Source: Rhodamnia argentea
Taxonomy: Eukaryota; Streptophyta; Magnoliopsida; Myrtales; Myrtaceae
Length of the DNA: 64,000 bases
Direction: 5' to 3'
Assembly: GCF_020921035.1 (NCBI RefSeq)
Contig: NC_063150.1
Coordinates: 32,101,826-32,165,825 of the forward strand
Shown here: one piece after another, positions 32,256-44,348 of the stretch
How positions within the stretch are numbered: position 1 is the stretch's first letter
How the letters are laid out: every line of letters begins with the position of its first letter
Translations under genes and position numbers: made by a program
Notes under the pieces: generated by a model
Database searches by the model: none
Told to the model about the DNA's origin: nothing
What the model saw: the letters and a program-made list of their open reading frames with translations, nothing else

Positions 32256-32524
32256 GGAGGAGAAGAATTCAGCCGGAAACAGAAAGAGGTTTAACTTAGC
32301 ACCTAGCTGAGATCGTCGGAGTGCGTTCTCAAATGCTCCTCTTTTCAGGTTCGGTTTGCTGTTATTAAATACGCGAGAGGTTCGTGTGGATCAGGGAAAG
32401 ACAGGTCACGTCATCAGAGGTCAACGGCTGCGACAGATGTGAACCTTCGCAGGTCATCAACGCCCCCACAACGTGTTTTTTCCACGAGGTAAAAAGTTAC
32501 GGCAGAGAATATTATTATTATATT

Positions 32525-32945
32525 TATGGTGATAATAATGAAAAATAACACAATAATCCTTAAATTTTGATCCAATATATAATATGATCTTTAAATTTTT
32601 AATTGATTAATATGGTCTTTGAACTTTAACCCAATATATAATGTATTCCCTAAACTTTCAATTTGTTCAATGTGATTTTCGAAACTTTTATAGCATATTC
32701 AACTTAATCCCCGAACAATAAGAAAATATCCAATACCGTTCCTAAACTCAAATCAATGGAAAAACTATATTTAACAGCTTTTTATAATTCATAGACTAAG
32801 TTGAATATATTATAAAAGTTCGGAAATCATAATGAATAAATTAAAAGTTCATATTGCAAAGCTATATTAATCAAATTATAAATTCAAATATCACGTTACA
32901 CGCTCAATTAAAATTTAGGAACAATTTGCCTCGTTATCCCGACGG
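32525..32945. mobile_element. Palindromic MITE, same family as 17730-18150
   Basis: Units 'ATATAATATGATCTTTAAATTT' and 'TGTATTCCCTAAACTTTCAA' repeat in the left arm with inverse sequence in the right arm (about 32790-32940). It begins near AAAAATAACACAATAATCC. Non-coding. Confidence 0.55.
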
Positions 32946-33855
32946 CAGCGGCGACAAGAGAAAGAATAACGCGTGACGGAGTAAGGTAAGTTCGGGGAGG
33001 TACAAGAAAAGCAAATTTCGCAATAAATTAAAGAATTTAGGAGGGTCAGGCTGTCGGGCTTTGCTCTTCCTAGGAAGGTTAAAAAAGTTATTTTAGTCTC
33101 AAAAAAATATTATTTTGGAAGACTAGGACTTATCATCTCATTTTCACACTTGGCAAAGCTGTCTGAAAACACGCATTTAAGAATAATACACCCAAAAAAA
33201 CAAGTTTTTGACTGATAAAGGCCAATAAGATAGTCTAACTAATAAAGGTGAAACATAGTTTGACAAGCAAGGCACAAGTAAGATCAATTATGAAATGTAT
33301 TTAGGTACGAATAAAATAATCATAAGTATAAATTAAAGTTGGTTGATAAAAAATTTAGAAAGTATAATCTTTTGACTATAAATTAATAAGTCAAAAGTTT
33401 GGATAGATAAGATCGTAAATTTCGATAATTTTTTTAAATCTAATTTAATTGATCGAAAAATTTGGAGATGCACACAAATGACGATATTTTCATAAATGTA
33501 GATAGATTAGACAGCGAATTGTAAAGCATAATTAATTCGATGATCTCACGGATACATCCGGTCTTTCGAGTTCGTGTGGATTCATCATTTGAAGTGTATG
33601 AACTCGTTCGACTCTCGTCTATCTACAGCATATATTATGCTATGCTTGTTCATTTTTTTTAAATATGTAGAATGTACATTTGCATCGTGAAATCATTCAA
33701 GATCGCTCACAATTATACAACATGACCACAGTTATACCAACCGAACGCATCATATCAACTACCGAACGCTTGACTACTTAATTGCATTTATTATACTAAT
33801 GGCTGAGTTGTAGCTATGCTGTCATGCGATTGAGTGGTCCCGAACACCCAAAAAT
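32946..33855. other. Intergenic, nothing recognised
   Basis: AT-rich, no reading frame of note, no repeat that I could match within the window. Confidence 0.4.
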
Positions 33856-34200
33856 TGTGGAAAATTGTCCAAAAAACCCTAAATTTAGTGTACGGCGGTC
33901 AATTAAGCTATAAACCATTACTTGTACCAATTTAGCCCTAAACCTTTTAACGATTTGTCAATTTAGTCGTAAACCTTTTGTCGATCTATCAATGTAGTCT
34001 TTTCGGCCAATTACCAAAATAATACATTTAGGATCAAATTGACAAAACTCCAAAAAGCTTATGACTAAATTGACACGGTTAAAATGTCCATGACTAAATT
34101 AGCAAATCATCAAAAATTTTAAAATTAATTGGCATAATTGAAATGTTTAGGACCGCATTGGCCGCCGTATAATATACGTAAGACTTTTTGGACAATTACC
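33856..34200. mobile_element. Palindromic MITE, same family as 15128-15564
   Basis: The left end GGAAAATTGTCCAAAAAACCC and the right end GACTTTTTGGACAATTACCTCC pair. The arms have 'CAATTTAGTCGTAAACCTTTT' and its inverse, with GTGTACGGCGGTCAATTAAG mirrored by GCATTGGCCGCCGTATAATA. Confidence 0.7.
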
Positions 34201-34577
34201 TCCCTAAAAACTAGGAGGGGATAGCTTCTTAAAAGTTACTAATTACCATAGCTGCGAGTTACTTGCTAGTTAATGCTTTATAAATATCACGATACGATTT
34301 AGTTTGCAGAGCCGAAAAAGGGTATTGAACAGCCTCTCGATCGATCGCTCCCACGAAATAATATTCGACTAGTAAGAGTTTTTCTTCTTCTTTTAGTTTA
34401 AGCGAAGAGACGAAAGTGGTGTAGATGTGGAAACCGTGTGAAGGAAGGAGTAGACCCCGTGCACGTAGCACGGTGTTTTTGACCGGCTGAATGTGCATGT
34501 GCACGCAAGCCATGAAATCACGTAAAGTTGTATGAACGCACGATTATTTTAACGTTGGGCGGAATTGTTGAGAAAGC

Positions 34578-34613
<36 letters not shown>
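34578..34613. repeat. (TTA)n microsatellite
   Basis: About twelve TTA/ATT triplets in a row. Confidence 0.95.
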
Positions 34614-34615
<2 letters not shown>

Positions 34616-35915
34616 GGTTTTTGAATTTTCTAGAAATGGGCTACGAGAAGAATTTTTGTTTTCTTTTTTTTTTTTGTCAGAACGATAAGAAATTGAAAGG
34701 CAAATGAAAACCATCACCTCGGGAAAGGGGGAGCAATTCTTTAACGAGTACATCGACTGTTGAATCATGTGATTTTAAACGTGGAATTTTTCGTGATTAA
34801 ACAGTCGAGAGGGATCGAGCTCGTATGTGTAGATAACTCACGTTATGAATTTATTGCGCGGATGCGATTTCGGTCCACAATTTTTAAATTTTGTCGGTTT
34901 AGTCCTAAAATTTCACGAGAAATTCCAATACAGTTTATCCAGTCAATTTTCACAGAAAATAACGTGAGTGCAGTGTACCACGTAGGTCAGCCATAAATAA
35001 TTAGATCATTATGTCGGCAATTTTCAACGTAAATTGAAAAAAAGGATTATAGTTGAATTTCGCATAAAAATTAAAAAATGAATTGATATTAGTAAAATAG
35101 ATTTAGGATTGATCTGTCAACTTTTCCCAAGAAGATTGGTCTCATATTCGGCCTGATAAAATAGAAGCTGAGGAGTAGTCTTTAGCCACATGTGTTCCGT
35201 TGACTCGGAACGAATCGAATGTACGTGTGCTGGACTGCTCGTGGGTATGTAGTGACTACGCAACGCATGGAGATTGGAGGTCAGTCGCTCGCGACCATTG
35301 GAAACTGTCGATTTGATCAATGTCCAACTTTATGCATAGGAAAGAGAGAAAGGAGATAGTTGAAGAAGCTATATTTTTGTTTTTTTTTTTTTTTTTTGTG
35401 GGATCAGAAGTTGGAGAAGCTATTTCAACATATGGAAATGTGGTGAAACCGAAAGACATAAATTAGGATATTAGAGAGAGAAGAAGCTAAATCGAAGTAC
35501 GAGATAGTTCGGAAGTTAATTTATCGAGATTTCCTAGAGAAGCATATATGTGGTTGGAGGACGATGCTTGTTGTTCTTCCAATGTCTCTATAGTTTCGCT
35601 TCTCTATCTTCCGAAAAATAACAAGATCTCTGAGAGCAGGAAACGCGAGCAGAATATCAATAAAATGAGACCCTTTGCGCATTTATTATTACATCGATGA
35701 TATGGTTATGAATTCGGTTACGTGTTGTAGCATGTGTGCCGTCTCTCCAACGATCAATGCAAAGAAAAATTTTGAAAAACGACAATAGATCTAATAATAG
35801 TAATATAAAAATTATTTTAACCAAGTTCCGTGTGTTGGGTGTCTTATTAAGTTTAATTATGGTTCTACGTCGTCAAACAAGCGAGAATCGAGCGCCGAAA
35901 GGAGTAAAATCTGAT
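34614..35915. other. Intergenic with decayed MITE fragments
   Basis: Positions 34840-35120 look like a diverged TIR element ('TTTAGTCCTAAAATTTCACG' near the left, 'TTTAGGATTGATCTGTCAAC' near the right). The rest is AT-rich without a convincing gene. Confidence 0.35.
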
Positions 35916-35917
35916 TT

Positions 35918-36768
35918 TTTTTGCTTCGTTTTCGTGAAAAGCATTTTAGGAAAAATATTTTTCTCATTTTCTGGCGTTTGGATCACTTAGGAAAACAAGT
36001 CAGCAAAAAAAGTTTTATTACAAGAACTTAAATTCAAGAAAATGATTTAAAGAGGAAATCATTTTAAAAAATATGACTAGGTATCGGCGCTTTGACTAAA
36101 AACTCTGCACTTGGATACATGAATCCCAACGCTCTAGGCCGTGTTCAAGACCTCGCCCACCACGCTCGGGTCCATCAAAGTCGGGCTTGGTATTATCAAG
36201 GTCGGGCCTCGAACCCCAACACCCATGGGTTGCTAACTTCCAAGCCAGGCACTGGGGACCGAAGCCTCACCTCTATGGACCGGGGCATGGTTGCCAATGT
36301 CCCGAGCCCGACCTTGATGAACCATGGTTCGGGGTCCGGCCTCGTTTAACCCGTGCTCTGGCGTCAAGATCCTAGTTTCGGGCATTGGGTTCCTAGGCCT
36401 AGGTCCTACCGAGGCTCGTCCTATATGGGTAGGGACATTAGGGAGCTGTGCACGGGCATTGAGTTCTCAAACTCGGTTTCGATGGATCCAAGATCGGTGC
36501 TCGTACTTGTGCCCATGAGTCGAGGATCCGAGGTCGAGAGCCCGATGCCCGTGATCGATTCCTCGGATACTCATGTGCAAATTACTACGCCCGAATAATA
36601 AATGTCTATTTAGGAACAAGATTTTCCTTAGTAAATAATGAAAAATATTTGTTTAAATTCATTTTCAGATATCAACCAAATACTAAAAAATAGTCATTTC
36701 TTGAAAAATGTTTTTTTGTAATTTTTTTTAAATATACCATATTTTCACGAATCAAACGAAGCATTTAA
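35918..36768. mobile_element. hAT-like MITE with a GC-rich internal insert
   Basis: The left end TGCTTCGTTTTCGTGAAAAG and the right end ACGAATCAAACGAAGCA are inverted repeats. The arms (35918-36085 and 36597-36768) are AT-rich, e.g. AAATATTTTTCTC versus AATGAAAAATATTTGTTT. Between them 36090-36596 is GC-rich, with degenerate repeats of phrases such as GGTCGGGC, CCGGGGCATGG and CCCGAGCCCGACC, so it is compositionally unlike its surroundings. No protein function recognised. Confidence 0.55.
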
Positions 36769-37419
36769 ATATTTTGTCTTTCAAAATCGGACTTCAAAAT
36801 CCTCTTATCTCATAACTATTGAAGTTTTTCTTTGTCAAAATGCACGAAAGCTTTAAACGATAATATTTGTTTATCATTGTCATGTTTGACCATTTTCACT
36901 TCTTTTTTTCATTGACATACACTATTTGACGAACAAAAAACTACATTAGCCTGTTGTTTTGTCAGAATCTTCTATTATGCGTTGACTTGGATAATGGACT
37001 TATCATCTTCTTGATGCCGACATTTACACTGCCACCCAAGTTGGAACGGTTCGACCAAAAAAAAAAAAAAAAAGTTGGAACGGCCTATCACATTAGTCCA
37101 TCTCAGCATTATTAGTATATTTGAGGAGATGGAGAGGTTCCTCGGACAAAAAATTAGAATGCCCACTTGACATTCGAAATAAAACGACATCGTGGGGAAT
37201 CTAGGGGTCATTATGTAGTAATTTTGGTTCTATAGAGAGAACATATCAAGGGCAAAAAAAAAACATTAGGTTAGTAAAATTCAAAACTCCACTTTTGTCT
37301 TCTTAATTTATTTTACTCAAACGCTTGCAGCGGGTTATAAATAAATAAAAAAAATAAAAGCATTTTATGCATATGTTTGGACACATCAATTTCGACAAAA
37401 GAATATCAGAAGTGTTAAA

Positions 37420-38107
37420 GTTTATTTGCGGTGCTCACTTTAATGCCAATTTTTTTTCAGATTACTATGATTAATTTTTTTGAAAAACGATTATTTGAGT
37501 GCCAAATCCAATTTGCTTGGCCGAAAATTCAACGTGGCATGCTTTTATTAATAATTCAAGCCTACATGGCTCTTCGAAGATTCCAGTCAGCAATAAAAAA
37601 GCTAAAAGTTTTTAAAATATCAATAATTAAAAAATAAGCTAAAAAATTAATTTAAAAAAGGGGGCTTGTAGTGGCGAGGGCTTGCACAGCCCTCGCCGCC
37701 ACCGAGCGCCGGCCCCCACTAAGGTCGACACGAATCTCCAACCACCGGCCAAGGCCCAACGATCCTCACCAACCATTGGTGATGGTGGAAGGGCAGCGGC
37801 AAGGGTTGTGCAAGTCTCATTTTTCTATTTTTTTTAGCTTATTTTAAAATTTAATTTAGTTTTTTTTAAAAAATTAGCTTATTTTTAAGTTTAATTGTCC
37901 ATGAGGACTGAATTTTTTTAAAAAAAATTACCATGTAGACTATTTTTTAAATAAATTTGCCCCATAATATTAAAATTTTGAAAATAAATGTCACGTGATC
38001 GCCTTGATCGGAATCTCTAGCCGTTAACACTTACGTGATCGTTTTTTCTCCGATTTGGCACTTAAGTAAGTCTGCGAAAAATTTTACCACCAAAAGTGAG
38101 TGTCGTA
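37420..38107. mobile_element. GC-core element with 'gtgctcacttt' ends
   Basis: The left end GTGCTCACTTTAATGCCAA and the right end ACCACCAAAAGTGAGTGTCG are inverted. Inner arms with AAAAATAAGCTAAAAAATTAATT and TTTTAGCTTATTTTAAAATTTAATT flank a GC-rich core (37665-37815: GCCCTCGCCGCCACCGAGCG). The stretch 36769-37419 before it is AT-rich, with an A17 run at about 37057 and no gene. Confidence 0.5.
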
Positions 38108-38660
38108 CGTAAATTTTGACATTTCTAGTGTTATTTTGCCCATTAATTTCTCTGGTGCCTTTTGTTTTAATGAAAAGGAAAAGTATGCTCGGCGATATGC
38201 TTCGCTAAATCCTTGCCCTTTTGAAGTTGAAATTGTGATAAAAGCGGGACGATTTTGGGTCAAAATGAAGATTAGCCGTCGGAAATTTGATGTTGAGAAT
38301 GGACGTAGGTGGATTTTGGGGGATAAAACAGGGGTAGAGATTTAGTAAAAGCGTGACTGTTGTAGCGCGGACATCAATCAAGTTCAATAGTTTTCGATCA
38401 GCTGGTGAGAGATTTATTCACTCTATCATGTTAAAAAACACTAAAATAAACGAACGCCATCTTCAACAATTAATTTTCCTTTATCTTTTTCGCTGTTCTA
38501 TGAAATAGCTTTATGGCTGTTCCCATCAAATTAACAAATCAATTCGCGTTTCGATCCAAAGAGCACAAGGATCAAATTGCACAAAATTGAAGTTCGGGGG
38601 ATAGATTTGAAATTCATGCGTCCGGATTATTTTTAGTATTGTCTCGAGATAAATAAATAA

Positions 38661-39228
38661 AGGGAAAATTTCTAAATGAGGGCTCGAAGTACTCATTTTC
38701 TCAAAAAAATGGCTCGAAATAATAAATGCATGAAGTGCCATATTTATTTTAAAGAAGGGCTTAAAGTGGATATTAATTCAAATAAAGGCGTGAGGTGGTC
38801 ATATTAGTGTAAAAAAAGGCATGGTCCCCGATAATGGCGGTATTTTTGTCATTTATTTTGATTTTTTTTCTCTTTTCTATTCTTTTGAAAAAAAATGGAA
38901 ATACAGGCGGGAGGGCGGCCTACCCTCCCGCCTGTGGCCGATGACCCTCGCCCTCTCCCGGTTCTTGCGAGGGCCAGCAGGTGGCCTGTGTTGTTTTTTT
39001 GTTGTTGTCAAATTTTAACTTAATTTAACTAAAACTTAGATCAAAATGGTGTTTTAATAAAAATGCCATTTTGATCGATTGGCGAGGTCAGACTCTTATT
39101 TGAATTGATCATGGACACTTCAAATATTTATTTGAGACGATTTTAACCTTTTGAACCCTTATTTAATTACTTTAAATTCTTATTTAAAATAATATCAATT
39201 TCGAAACATTATTTGAAATTTCCCCGTA
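38661..39228. mobile_element. GC-core TIR element, same family as 26488-27405
   Basis: The left end AGGGAAAATTTCTAAATGAG and the right end TTATTTGAAATTTCCCC are inverted, with repeated 'TTCTCAAAAAAATGGCTCGAA' and 'AATAAAGGCGTGAGGTGG' units. The core is GGCGGGAGGGCGGCCTACCC. It ends about 100 nt before the next gene's start codon and so may overlap that gene's promoter. Confidence 0.65.
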
Positions 39229-39330
39229 AATAAACACAGAAAATCTCAATAGCCCTGGTTTTTTTGGCGCCTTATCTTTGGTCAACCCCACCGAGAAGCC
39301 ATCGGAGCAATCTTCGCTCTCTCTGAATCC

Positions 39331-42300
39331 ATGGCGTCAGTCAACGGACTCAAACCCGCAGTCCTCCAATCCTCCTACTTCTTCAACCCTTCATCTCCCT
39401 CGTCACTTCCCATCACCGCGCCCAAAACCCCCAAGCTCTCACGCTCTTTTAGCTCCGTCTCCTCGACCGTTATTCACCATCGCCAGGACCCCACCACGAC
39501 CGTGTCTCGAAGGTTGTTGCTTCCTTCAGTTTCGGGCATTTGGGAGGCTCTCACCGGAGGAGGAGGAGGAGGAGGCAACAATGCGCGCGAAGCGGTTCTC
39601 GCTGTTCGACGGGGAATGCTGCTCTTCAGACAGGTTTTCCATTTTCAATGCTGGGTTCTTGTGTTTTCCAATAATGTCTCTGTTTCGGCATGCTTGCTCT
39701 GTTCGACGTTGCATAGCACAGTGGTAGTGGATATCATAGGTTGATTAGGGCGTTGGCATAGTGATTTCTCACTATATGCTGTCGTCTGAAGGGCTTAATC
39801 TTTCTTTGATTTCCTGTAGGGTGACGTCGTTGGTTCTTTGCTAGAATTTGATAAAGCGATAGAGCTGGATCCTCGTCAAAAGGCATGTAAGTTGGTCGAA
39901 TTTCGTGAAAAGTGCTCTGCAAGTTTTACTTGCTAATGTCATGATGTTTTTGTGCATAACTGGAGTACTTCCTTCGGTGTATTTAGATCTTTGGCAAAGA
40001 GGGCTGTCACTTTACTATCTCGATAGGTAATAAATGATACTTTATCGGCTTGTGTGTTTTGTTTGCGTACTTACTGATCCTGGTCCACCTATTACCTCTG
40101 CCCGTGAATGCTTGTCGAAGTAGTTTTTCGCTAATACACTTGGAATTCCTGTGCCCTTCAGTTTTCATGTGATCTCTCTCAATTTCTGTTCTATTTTCTC
40201 CCACCATCTTTGTGGAAATTCAAATGAGGCTAATGGTGCTTGTTGAATTTAGGACGTAAGAATAGTCTGATTCTTAGTTTCTGTTTACTTCTTATAAAGG
40301 TTCGAAGGAGGTGCGGAGCAGTTCAGAATAGATGTTGCGCAAAATCCAAATGACACGGAGGAGTCAATATGGTGCTTTCTTTCTGAGGCTCAACTGTATG
40401 GAGTGGATGAAGCAAGGAAAAGATTTCTTGAAGTAAGTGCCTTTTCTTGGTCCAGCAAGTGTAGTAAAATCGTGATGTTGAAAAGGTGCTGCATAAGCTA
40501 ACTCTTCCAGTGGGCCTGACTAAGAATGTTACTCGTCATTGATAGTTTAGCTATTGCATTGAATTTTGGGTGTTTGACCTCATGCTTTCAGATTGGGTGT
40601 ACAAAAAACATGCTTATGGTACCTCTTGCAATATTATAGTGGCTTTCTACTTGCTTTTACTTTTCTGGAAAAGTAATTCCCACACAACAAATGTACAATA
40701 AAACTCTATATATGATTGTAGGTGGGGAAGGATCCACGACCTGTAATGCGGGAGGCATATAACCTTTTTAAAGACGGGGGAGATCCAGAAAAGGTGCTCG
40801 AGTCGAATTTCTTTTTACGGAACTGAAATTATTTGCCTAAGATTTTAGGATGTTTTGATTGCATCTCTTTGCTTCTTTGGAAAGATCTATGCGGAAACAG
40901 TTACTCTCTTTCTGTTTCTTTAGCTTCTTTGTTGAATTTAGGAATATGCCTTTCAGAGGATCTCCTGTACGAACACTGTTTGTCCTTTCCCCTTGACATT
41001 TTATTTAACTCAATCTTGGCTTCTATAATTTCTAAAGATTTGGTTTCTGTTTCTCAGGGATAAATTGGTGTGGAGATTTTCTCTAATTCTGGTTGATAGC
41101 CGAGGTCCTGTATATCTTAGTTCCTTTGCTCATTTCTGAGGGGCTTGAACTGATGTTATGAGATAATCAAGATTCTACCTTCTTTTAGGACCTAGTATTG
41201 TCTAAATTTGTGAGGGTTAAAGATTATCAATTGGTGAGCACTCTGGTTATTCTATTGCATGCTTCCGAGCTCTTCCACTTATTGGAATGGTGTATGCACA
41301 TGTTCTTTCCGGATCTTCTTTATAGTATTCCCTAATTAGATCTTTTGATACTGAATGTCCTGAACGGAAAGTTGGAACTTACTGTTGCCTCTATCTGAAA
41401 ATAAATGCAGAGTCAGTTGAAGTCGCAGAAGCAGAATTGAAGTTGATGCTTGAAACTACTAAAATGTACCTGCTTGGAGGGCTGAACCAGATAATTGAAA
41501 AAATAAAGAAAAAATTGTTGAAACTAACTCTGACATTTCTCAGTTCAATTGCTAAGTGAGTTTAGGAGAATGAGTGGACATTGAAATCTTTTACTGTTAC
41601 CTAATAGAATAACATTCTCCAATCTTTTCAAAACGTGCATGCTCTCATGTGTTTGTTATTTTCTCATGTTACGTGGAAGTCATATTACTCCGCCTGTTGC
41701 AATTCGAAATTAACTTCTTCACGACCGCTTGCTGCTGATAAGTCCATAGCAAAATGGGAGTGTTTATAGATGGAATAGGGACCAGGGGGTATAATTTAAG
41801 CCAGGCGAGAAAATATTATGTGATCCTTAGTGCCTTTTGCAGTCATACCTGATGCCTTCAAGCAGTAACATTTCTTCGCGAAATTCATCTTAGTTATTTG
41901 ATTCTGTTGTAGCTTGTCGCTGGATTTCTGAACGGACGGGACAGTGAGTACTTCTATGCTTCTTTGTATGCTGGCCTTTACTATGAAGCTGAGGTTTGCT
42001 CTCAACTCGTGGAATCTTTATGCAATTAGTTGGTCCTCAACCTTTAGAGGAAGACCCTCTTTCGCGAAAATATCATCACGCTTTTGCTTTAAGAGGTTCT
42101 TGGATCACCACTAAATCACTAGCCGAATACTCCAGCTGTTCATCTTCTCTTATGCAACTGAAATCATGAAAATGCTTTGACATTACAGAACAAGCCAGAA
42201 GGGGCTAAACATTATATCATTGCTGCGTGTCAGTCCCCTTATGGAGAAAGGTAAGATTGGAAGATATGCAGTTTGATAATTGATTTGTGACAAATCCATC

Positions 42301-42399
42301 AGAATATCAAACTCGCTTGTGGCTTGTTTCAGGTCAGATGATTACATGGCTTCGCTGGCCAAGGTACACTGTCTTTGCAGAGATTGGAGTTCCACTTAA
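39331..42399 (+). CDS. Plastid-targeted TPR-like protein
   Basis: Eight exons: 39331..39633, 39820..39886, 39987..40026, 40300..40432, 40722..40793, 41913..41993, 42189..42250 and 42333..42399. All are GT-AG in phase, giving 274 aa. The first ~75 residues are rich in Ser/Pro/Thr and basic, with few acidic residues, like a chloroplast transit peptide. Tetratricopeptide-type helices follow: REAVLAVRRGMLLFRQGDVV, LLEFDKAIELDPRQKAYLWQ, RGLSLYYLDRFEGGAEQF, and later YASLYAGLYYEAENKPEGAK, HYIIAACQSPYG. It resembles plant plastid proteins related to the bacterial NlpI/TPR group. The binding partner is unknown. A TIR element ends about 100 nt upstream. Introns 5 (about 1.1 kb) and 3 (273 nt) have no nested gene. 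Confidence 0.87.
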
Positions 42400-44169
42400 A
42401 CATCGCATTGCCGAGGGTCAGTTAGAATGAGTTAGAAGCTTGCATATCTGATTTTTGGGCGCTCAGCTTTACTGGTACATGCGAGTATTTAGTAGTACAA
42501 AGATTAACTTATTTAACTATTCATCATACCTTCTACGATTCTTCTCCTCATTTTTATTTGAATGGGAGATTGCTTAGTTGTCATGACTACCTCAAGCTTG
42601 GATCTTTGGAGAGTCTGACAAGCTTATTTAGCGGACTCAGTTATCGCTGGAGAAATGATCACATGTGTGTCCAAAGCTTCCTTTCCAAATTGAGCTAGGC
42701 AATCTGATGATAACTATGAGAATGATGCCTTATATTGCCCAAATATTCTTAGCATATTATGACGTCATTTACGAAAGAGCCGTCCATGTCACATAAATGC
42801 TACATCGGCACCCTGCACATGAAAACCTAAATTGGCTGATTTTCTTTGCTCTTAATGCGATGAGTTGGAATCTTCATTGTCAATAAAGCTTATCTTGTTT
42901 GGCTTTGGAGTACCATTCGATCTTTTCTCAAACGTCAAGTTAGAAAAAGTCAAATTATCAAAGTTAAACGGCTTAATACATATAAAGTTTGATGGAAACA
43001 AGTAATATGACGAACAAGCACCGAGCTTCCCCTCTGTTGAATTAAGTTGGTGTCAATATATGCCTCTATCGTGTCAAACTTCCCATTGGTGCATAACAGC
43101 GATCTTACTTGTTTTACCTTGCAGCATCCTCTAAAGGAGCTTTGTTCCAAGATGTTCGACAAAAGTCTCCAGGGTAATTGTCCTCAGAGTGCCGCATGCA
43201 CATGGCTCTTACTAAGTCTTTTCACAATTTTTATTCGCACGAGCGGGTCGAAGCAGCCATGCATAGACAAAACTTCTGATGCTGGACAGAGCAAGAGTTG
43301 CATGTGTCTTGACCTGTTATCCTATTGGAGTTGGGGAGTACAAAAGCATCCTCCAACCAACAGAGGTCTTTGGTAGATTCTCTTGATAACTTGTGCTGAT
43401 TAATGACCCTGCAGTGGTTGGTTTAATATAATAGCAGCCATCTTTGTTATTTTAAGAGGCAGCAATCATTTGCTTTTGCAGCATATTCTCAGCTCCAAGC
43501 ACCGAAAAAACCAGGATATTCTTGAAATGATCCTGGGACAGATATGCTGAGATGGACTTCCCATTTTGAGGGGTGGGTTGGGTTGAAATGACCGAAATAG
43601 CCCCTTTTTGGAAAATTGACTTTGAGGGGCCTACTTGATTTGACCCTTTCATTGAACTTACACAAGCAGTACAGTGCTTGAAATTTTGCTGTAGACAATC
43701 ATCGACTTCACCTGTTTTCTCAAGGCAACGTTGGACATTGCTTGTAAGCAAACCACATTGTTTTGGGACCAATTTTGGGCTTTTGCCCCCAAAAACCCAA
43801 AGGCTTTGGGGGGAATTTGAGGATTGGGGGAGGGGTAGAGTTGTACTTTCACTGGGCTGTCAGTTGGGACAGCGTGGGGGTTCCGAGTCTTCTGACTAGA
43901 TGCGAATAAAATATACGGAATCAAAACTCATTCCAGTTTACGTCTCGCTTTGTCTATTCGCCATAAAAAGTTACCGCATGAATGTCGCGGGTGATCGGAC
44001 CTTCTGTGGAACCCCATTGCTCTCTCGACACGTGTCCGCATCTCGCCTAGCCCTGCGTTTCGGTTGGCCCAACGACCTAGTTTTCACCAAAATCCCGAGT
44101 CACCGCAGGTAACGCTATCACACACCATCGCCACCTCCTCCCTGCAAAAATAGCGCCTTCTCTGCAAAC
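42400..44169. other. Intergenic between TPR and phospholipase D genes
   Basis: About 1.8 kb. The first part should hold the 3' UTR of the TPR gene. Open frames at 43047-43376 (plus) and 43452-43772 (minus) have no domain I recognise. Positions 43741-43830 contain a G/C run (GGCTTTTGCCCCCAAAAACC and GGGGGGAATTTGAGG). Confidence 0.4.
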
Positions 44170-44178
44170 TATAAAAAC
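44170..44178 (+). promoter_or_regulatory. TATA box of the phospholipase D gene
   Basis: TATAAAAAC about 180 nt upstream of the ATG. It is followed by a CT-rich 5' leader (44185-44278), typical of plant 5' UTRs and core promoters. Confidence 0.5.
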
Positions 44179-44348
44179 TGCCAACGTCGTCCTCCCAACC
44201 TCCCTTTCTCCCACACTCCAACTCCCGCAAAAAGCTCTCTCTCGCTCGCTCGCGCGCTCCCTCCCTCTCTCTCTGCCAGCGCGCGCAAGTGATTGAAAGG
44301 GACATGCGAAGCTGAATCGGCGGTGACTCGATCAGAATCGTTTGATCA

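Noticed and set aside
34259-34513. 84-codon minus-strand frame (MACVHMHIQPVKN...)
   Set aside because: No domain, no neighbouring exon or clear promoter; likely chance.
36092-36598. Several overlapping open frames in the GC-rich insert
   Set aside because: GC-rich DNA has few stop codons by chance; frames overlap in all phases and contain degenerate repeats.
39278-39727. 149-codon frame overlapping the first TPR exon
   Set aside because: Out-of-frame shadow of the transit-peptide exon; the 39331 frame joins seven further exons in phase.
43452-43772. 106-codon minus-strand frame between the TPR and PLD genes
   Set aside because: Has several Cys residues but no family I recognise and no splice partners; left as intergenic.
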